In this document: in pieces, positions 8,315 through 12,089 of the stretch
Layout of the letters: every line of letters begins with the position of its first letter
Position numbering within the stretch: position 1 is the stretch's first letter
NCBI GenBank assembly: GCA_002429455.1
Contig: DIZU01000077.1
Location: 6,476 to 18,564 of the forward strand
Length of the DNA: 12,089 nt
Source: Methylotenera sp. UBA6020
GTDB taxonomy: Bacteria > Pseudomonadota > Gammaproteobacteria > Burkholderiales > Methylophilaceae
Direction: 5' to 3'
Program-made: the position numbers and the translations under genes
Notes under the pieces: generated by a model
The model's database searches: none
The model's input: the letters and a program-made list of their open reading frames with translations, nothing else
Told to the model about the DNA's origin: nothing

Positions 8315-10138
8315 TTATTCACCCAAAAATCCACCGCTTTGGTGTGCCCATAATGTGGCATACAAACCACCCTGCTTGAGTAATGCTTGATGATTACCCG
8401 CTTCGATGATGTTACCTTCATTCAACACGATTAACCTATCCATAGCGGCAATAGTAGATAATCGATGTGCGATGGCAACCACGGTTTTACCCTGCATCAA
8501 ATTGTAGAGGCTCGCTTGTATCGCCTGCTCCACTTCGGAATCCAAGGCACTGGTCGCCTCATCCAACAACAATATGGGTGCATCTTTCAACATGACTCGT
8601 GCAATAGCAATGCGTTGGCGCTGCCCGCCAGAGAGTTTTACGCCACGCTCACCCACATGCGCATCATAGCCGGTGCGACCTTTTGCATCCCTCAGCCCTA
8701 TAATAAAATCATGTGCCTCAGCACGTCTGGCAGCATTGATCATTTCCTCATCAGTCGCATTGGGGCGACCATACAAGATGTTGTCGCGCACCGAGCGATG
8801 CAACAATGAAGTATCTTGTGTAACCATGCCAATCTGGCTCCGCAAGCTATTTTGCGTCACGAAGTTAATATCCTGACCATCGATCAGTATGCGACCCTGT
8901 TCAACATCGTAAAAACGTAACAGTAAATTGACAATGGTCGATTTCCCCGCGCCTGAACGCCCGACCAAGCCGACTTTTTCACCGGGTTTAATCGTTAAGT
9001 TAAGCGCTTGCAACACTGGTTTTTGCAAGCCATAAGCGAAGCTAACCTGCTCAAATTGAATACTGCCAGCGCTCACTGCCAGCGGCTTGGCGTCTGCTGC
9101 ATCGGTAATTTGATGCGCGATTGACAGTGTATTGACACCATCTTGCGCGGTACCGATTTGCTCATAGAGCGAAGTCAGTTCCCACATTACCCAGTGTGAA
9201 ATACCATTGAGGCGCAGTGACATGGCGGTGACCGCCGCCACACCGCCTACGCTCACCTCGCCCTTGGTCCATAACCACAAAGCGACGCCTGATGTAGCAA
9301 TCACCAGTAACATGTTCAATATGTGATTCATTACTTCAACGCCAGATACATAGCGCATTTGTGCATGTACTGTGTTCAAAAATTCACGCATGGCAGATTT
9401 TGCATAGCCAGCCTCGCGCCCGGCATGCGAAAACAGCTTGACCGTACTAATGTTGGTATACGCATCCGTAATGCGGCCGGTCATTAATGAGCGCGCATCT
9501 GCCTGGTGTTGCGACACTTTGGCCAAACGCGGTACGAAGTAACTAAGAGAGGTGATATAACAGACTACCCACGCCAAAAACGGCAACATGACAGTGGCGT
9601 TAAAATGTCCCACCACGGCGACCATGGTCACAAAATAAATAATCACAAACACTAAAATATCGGCGACGATGAACCACACATCGCGCACGGCCAAGGCTGT
9701 TTGCATGACCTTTGCCGCAACGCGACCGGCAAATTCATCCTGATAGAAACTCATACTCTGGCTGAGCATGAGCCGATGGAAATTCCAACGTAAACGCATG
9801 GGGAAATTACCCGCCAGCGTTTGGTGTTTAATCAGTGTTTGTATCGCGATAAATATCGGGCTCAATAGCAACAAACCCGCTAATAACAGTAAGTGGTGCT
9901 TTTCTGTGGCCCACAATGATTCTGGTGTGGCTTTACTCAACCAATCGACCACTTTACCCATCACGGCAAATAACAAAGCTTCGAAGCCGCCTATCATTGC
10001 GGTGACAATGGTCATCACAATGATAAATTGCCGCGAGCCTTGCGTGCATGCCCACACAAACGGCCACAGTGAATTGGGTGGCGGATCGATTTCGTTTGCA
10101 GGGAATGGATTTAAGAGATTTTCAAACCAACGTAGCAT
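8315..10138 (-). CDS. ABC exporter, fused membrane and ATPase domains (MsbA/ABCB type)
   Basis: A 607-residue half-transporter that should work as a homodimer in the inner membrane and export a hydrophobic or amphipathic substrate. The N-terminal type-1 exporter domain shows hydrophobic helices near 36-60, 82-103, 153-178, 182-204, 270-292 and 296-312. The nucleotide-binding domain has Walker A GRSGAGKST (393-401), Q-loop Q441, signature LSGGQRQR (502-509), Walker B ILLLDEATSALD (522-533) and switch H558 in AIAHRLST. All catalytic residues are present. The ATG at 10138 is the first start after an in-frame TGA, but no good ribosome site precedes it. The substrate cannot be named: the sequence resembles proteobacterial multidrug/lipid exporters generally, and the only neighbour clue is the DUF1348 gene behind it. 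Confidence 0.92.
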   Translation of the reverse strand: MLRWFENLLNPFPANEIDPPPNSLWPFVWACTQGSRQFIIVMTIVTAMIGGFEALLFAVMGKVVDWLSKATPESLWATEKHHLLLLAGLLLLSPIFIAIQTLIKHQTLAGNFPMRLRWNFHRLMLSQSMSFYQDEFAGRVAAKVMQTALAVRDVWFIVADILVFVIIYFVTMVAVVGHFNATVMLPFLAWVVCYITSLSYFVPRLAKVSQHQADARSLMTGRITDAYTNISTVKLFSHAGREAGYAKSAMREFLNTVHAQMRYVSGVEVMNHILNMLLVIATSGVALWLWTKGEVSVGGVAAVTAMSLRLNGISHWVMWELTSLYEQIGTAQDGVNTLSIAHQITDAADAKPLAVSAGSIQFEQVSFAYGLQKPVLQALNLTIKPGEKVGLVGRSGAGKSTIVNLLLRFYDVEQGRILIDGQDINFVTQNSLRSQIGMVTQDTSLLHRSVRDNILYGRPNATDEEMINAARRAEAHDFIIGLRDAKGRTGYDAHVGERGVKLSGGQRQRIAIARVMLKDAPILLLDEATSALDSEVEQAIQASLYNLMQGKTVVAIAHRLSTIAAMDRLIVLNEGNIIEAGNHQALLKQGGLYATLWAHQSGGFLGE

Positions 10139-10231
10139 ATGGATATTTCAATAGATTTTTTCAAAGCAAGCATTAAGAGCTTGATGGGGCAAACAAGTTT
10201 CGAAACCTACTCAGTCAATAATTCAAACTAA

Positions 10232-10250
10232 GTAAAAACAATATTTTTAC
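10232..10250 (-). repeat. A/T hairpin downstream of ispF
   Basis: GTAAAAA and TTTTTAC form a 7-base inverted repeat with a 5-base loop, 31 bases after the ispF stop and ahead of the ABC exporter. The stem has almost no G/C, so it is at best a weak terminator for ispD-ispF. The rest of the 142-base gap shows no gene. A TTGACT at about 10211-10216 (minus) could be a -35 for the exporter, but no -10 goes with it. Confidence 0.3.
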
Positions 10251-10280
10251 ACGGGCCTCTAAACACGTATATTTTTAATA

Positions 10281-10772
10281 TTAGATTTTTTGCAACAAAC
10301 AAACGGCCTCGGCCGCAATGCCTTCGCCTCTACCGGTGAACCCTAGCTTTTCTGTAGTGGTCGCTTTCACATTAATGGCATCTATTTCCACTTCGCAATC
10401 TACGGCAATATTGGCGCGCATCTGTGCGGTATGTGGTGATAATTTTGGCTGCTCACAAATCACCGTGCTATCGACATTACTCACAAAATAGCCCTGCGTT
10501 TTAAGCAAGGCAACCACATGGCGTAACAACTCTCGTGAATCAATACCTTGATAACGCTTGTCTGTAGGTGGAAAGTGCTTGCCGATATCACCCAGTGCTG
10601 CTGCGCCCAGTAGCGCATCGCAAATCGCATGCAGTAATACATCCGCATCTGAATGCCCATCCAGACCCTTCTCAAACGGAATATCCACGCCGCCAATAAT
10701 ACACTTACGCCCCGCCACCAGTTGGTGAACATCAAAACCATGACCGATTCGCAACATTGCCATATTTTTCAT
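10281..10772 (-). CDS. ispF: 2-C-methyl-D-erythritol 2,4-cyclodiphosphate synthase
   Basis: Fifth step of the MEP isoprenoid pathway: converts CDP-methylerythritol 2-phosphate to the cyclic diphosphate with loss of CMP; a cytoplasmic homotrimer with zinc. Numbered from the ATG at 10772 (163 residues), the metal ligands D14, H16 (GHGFDVH) and H48 ([14 protein letters not shown]) are present. So are the IGKHFPPTD loop and the signature [18 protein letters not shown] (136-153). The start is uncertain. Candidates are TTG 10775, ATG 10772, 10763 and 10757, and TTG 10754, which would give exactly the [10 protein letters not shown] start of E. coli IspF. None has a clear ribosome site. It follows ispD by about 43 bases, likely one transcript; the two genes are separate rather than fused. 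Confidence 0.95.
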   Translation of the reverse strand: MKNMAMLRIGHGFDVHQLVAGRKCIIGGVDIPFEKGLDGHSDADVLLHAICDALLGAAALGDIGKHFPPTDKRYQGIDSRELLRHVVALLKTQGYFVSNVDSTVICEQPKLSPHTAQMRANIAVDCEVEIDAINVKATTTEKLGFTGRGEGIAAEAVCLLQKI

Positions 10773-10787
10773 CAATTCGTATTTATC

Positions 10788-10832
10788 AAAGCTTGGTATT
10801 TCAAGGCGGTATATGTCAAGGCTGTGTACTTA
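10788..10832. repeat. Degenerate 15-base triplet repeat at the ispD/ispF junction
   Basis: Three consecutive 15-mers on the plus strand share a pattern: AAAGCTTGGTATTTC, AAGGCGGTATATGTC and AAGGCTGTGTACTTA (9-10 of 15 identical between neighbours). They cover the ispD stop codon and most of the gap before ispF. It may be an old tandem duplication or chance. Confidence 0.35.
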
Positions 10833-11502
10833 AGAGTGCAGAAAGTACCGCTAAGTCTTGTGGATGAGTGACTTTGAGGTTACGTAGCTCACCAGTAACC
10901 AGTTTAGGTTTTAAGCCAAGCGCTTCAACCGCTTCGGCTTCATCGGTAGGTGTGCCAGTAAAATTAGTCAGTGCAAGTTTCAGCGTAGCATAACGAAACA
11001 TTTGCGGCGTTTGCGCCTGCCATAAATTATTGCGCGGTAGCGTTGCCGATACGCGTTGTGTATCATCGGCACGCTTTAAGGTATCCGCAAGTGGCAATGC
11101 CAGCAAACCGCCCACATCGTCGCTTTCAAGCTCGGTTAATAACTCATCCAGTAAATGGTTGCTCAAACCAGGCCGCGCAGCATCATGCACCAATATCCAA
11201 TCATTGGCATCCACTTGATTCTGGATTGCATTTAAGCCATTTAACACCGTAGCTGCTCTAGTTTCACCACCACAGTAATGCACCTGCATTTTGCTACTTA
11301 AGCTGAGATGTGTGTTACGCCAATGTGCATCTACTTGGCTGAGTATGATGTTGATGCTATTAATCCTGACTGATTGATCAAACACATTGACCACATGTTG
11401 AATCAGCGACTTACCATTCAAACTCAAGTATTGCTTGGGTGAATCAGCCCCCATGCGACTGCCGCTACCAGCTGCTGGAATAATGACATGAAAACGTGCC
11501 AT
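10816..11502 (-). CDS. ispD: 2-C-methyl-D-erythritol 4-phosphate cytidylyltransferase
   Basis: Third step of the MEP pathway: joins CTP and methylerythritol 4-phosphate to give CDP-methylerythritol; a cytoplasmic homodimer. The 228 residues match the family. Visible are the nucleotide-binding [19 protein letters not shown] (7-25) with R16 and K23 in the catalytic positions, the [13 protein letters not shown] segment (78-90), VHDAARPG (105-112), [14 protein letters not shown] (154-167), [10 protein letters not shown] (184-193) and the end [10 protein letters not shown] (208-217). The ATG at 11502 lacks a good ribosome site. The stop is TGA, about 43 bases before ispF. An extended -10 lies just upstream, so ispD-ispF probably form their own transcript. 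Confidence 0.96.
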   Translation of the reverse strand: MARFHVIIPAAGSGSRMGADSPKQYLSLNGKSLIQHVVNVFDQSVRINSINIILSQVDAHWRNTHLSLSSKMQVHYCGGETRAATVLNGLNAIQNQVDANDWILVHDAARPGLSNHLLDELLTELESDDVGGLLALPLADTLKRADDTQRVSATLPRNNLWQAQTPQMFRYATLKLALTNFTGTPTDEAEAVEALGLKPKLVTGELRNLKVTHPQDLAVLSALLSTQP

Positions 11503-11536
11503 GCTAGAACAGGAATAATCTAAAAATCATGCCGAA

Positions 11537-11545
11537 ATTTTAACA
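11537..11545 (-). promoter_or_regulatory. Candidate ispD promoter, extended -10
   Basis: The minus strand reads TGTTAAAAT: TAAAAT matches the -10 hexamer at 5 of 6 positions and has the TGn extension. No good -35 is seen at the usual distance. RNA would start about 28 bases before the ispD ATG. Confidence 0.4.
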
Positions 11546-11597
11546 TAGCGTACCTGTTTGAACCCTAAGCAATTTGCTACTTAAGTTAAACATTTAA

Positions 11598-11616
11598 GTT
11601 CGAATACCGTTCAAAC
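11598..11616 (-). repeat. Small hairpin between the CHAD gene and ispD
   Basis: On the minus strand GTTTGAA and TTCGAAC pair over 7 bases (one G-U) around the loop CGGTA, followed by TTAAATGTTT. It might end CHAD transcripts weakly. Two direct copies of TTAAGTT (11581-11587, 11594-11600) lie beside it. Confidence is low because the area is AT-rich. Confidence 0.25.
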
Positions 11617-11655
11617 GATAAAAACTGAGTTTGATTAAATGTAAGAGTTGTTGCC

Positions 11656-11696
11656 TAAGCTTACTTCCAAGCGTGGCTTGTTAACTGGGAAGCTTA
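11656..11696 (-). repeat. Nested inverted repeat over the CHAD stop codon
   Basis: TAAGCTT (11656-11662) and AAGCTTA (11690-11696) form the outer arms; CAAGC and GCTTG (11668-11672, 11676-11680) form an inner 5-base stem. The structure spans the last codons and the stop (11681-11683) of the CHAD gene. No T tract follows on the minus strand, so it is more likely a 3'-end RNA fold than a full terminator. Confidence 0.4.
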
Positions 11697-12089
11697 ATGG
11701 ACGCGAATTTTTTCCATAGCTTGCAGATTGTCTTACCATTTTTTTTAACGCTTGCCGCTAGATAACCTTGGATGAAACCAGCACTTCTTTCTAGGCTAGC
11801 CGCCTCGGCTCGCAACTCCTTCAACAAACCTTCGGCAATGGCCGCATCGTTGAGCAAACCGAGCTGGTCCTGCAAAGTTGTCAGCGCTTCCAAATACGGA
11901 AGCACAGTTTTAGAAGCGTAAAGCGACTGAAAGAACTCAGTGGCATAACGCGTTCTCTTCGCGGCAATGCGAACCCGATGATACTTTTCCGAACGCCCGC
12001 CATGCAACTTCCTGCCACGCTTTTGAAGGCTGCGTTGGTCACGTACCAGCACGTTATGAGCAAACTTTGCCACCCGTTTCGTCAAGCGA
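11681..12089 (-). CDS. CHAD-domain protein, 5' end cut off by the window
   Basis: Only the last 135 residues are visible; the frame is open to the window edge. A TTG at 12085 is the only nearby alternative start and has an arginine codon before it, so the gene most likely continues outside. The fragment is the C-terminal half of a CHAD (conserved histidine alpha-helical) domain, with basic helix HRVRIAAKRTRYATEFF followed by YLEALTTLQDQLGLLNDAA. CHAD proteins bind inorganic polyphosphate through these Arg/Lys/His-rich helices, and some are fused to a CYTH triphosphatase domain; whether this one is cannot be seen. The last residues are strongly basic (KKNGKTICKLWKKF). Confidence 0.85.
   Translation of the reverse strand, partial: RLTKRVAKFAHNVLVRDQRSLQKRGRKLHGGRSEKYHRVRIAAKRTRYATEFFQSLYASKTVLPYLEALTTLQDQLGLLNDAAIAEGLLKELRAEAASLERSAGFIQGYLAASVKKNGKTICKLWKKFASIKLPS

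Noticed and set aside
10653..10871. 72-codon plus-strand frame with a repeated KAVY-like peptide
   Set aside because: It is antisense to ispF/ispD; the peptide repeat only reflects the 15-base DNA repeat at their junction.
12085..12085. TTG as the true start of the CHAD gene
   Set aside because: The frame stays open to the window edge and the visible part is only the C-terminal half of a CHAD domain, so the start is almost surely outside.

Overview
The window looks like an ordinary, gene-dense piece of a betaproteobacterial chromosome. Protein sequences and gene order would suit a methylotroph of the Methylophilaceae (Methylotenera/Methylophilus-like); this is inferred from protein character, moderate GC and synteny, not from a database search. 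Ten genes are complete or nearly so and two are cut by the window edges. I see no rRNA, tRNA, insertion sequence, prophage, CRISPR array or toxin/defence gene.

Left block (1-5462, minus strand): transcription runs ftsK -> lolA -> rarA -> serS, the order also known from E. coli. FtsK is the septal DNA translocase, LolA the periplasmic lipoprotein carrier, RarA an AAA+ replication-fork protein and SerS seryl-tRNA synthetase (3' end missing). The block is not uniform. A hairpin lies between ftsK and lolA. A good stem-loop terminator follows lolA, and a 331-base gap before rarA holds a possible separate promoter with repeats.

Middle block (5463-7769, plus strand, divergent from ftsK): a Dps-family ferritin-like protein, thioredoxin reductase TrxB and an Smr-domain protein. 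The first two are oxidative-stress and thiol-redox functions. A folded inverted repeat spans the end of dps and the dps-trxB gap.

Right block (7770-12089, minus strand): a CHAD-domain protein (5' end missing), the isoprenoid genes ispD and ispF, an MsbA-like fused permease-ATPase ABC exporter, and a small NTF2-like DUF1348 protein 43 bases behind it. The last converges on the Smr gene.

Four genes appear to start at GTG or TTG (rarA, ftsK, dps, smr). I found no convincing novel system. The items worth a second look are intergenic: the rarA leader, the dps/trxB inverted repeat, the ftsK-lolA hairpin and the repeat at the ispD/ispF junction.
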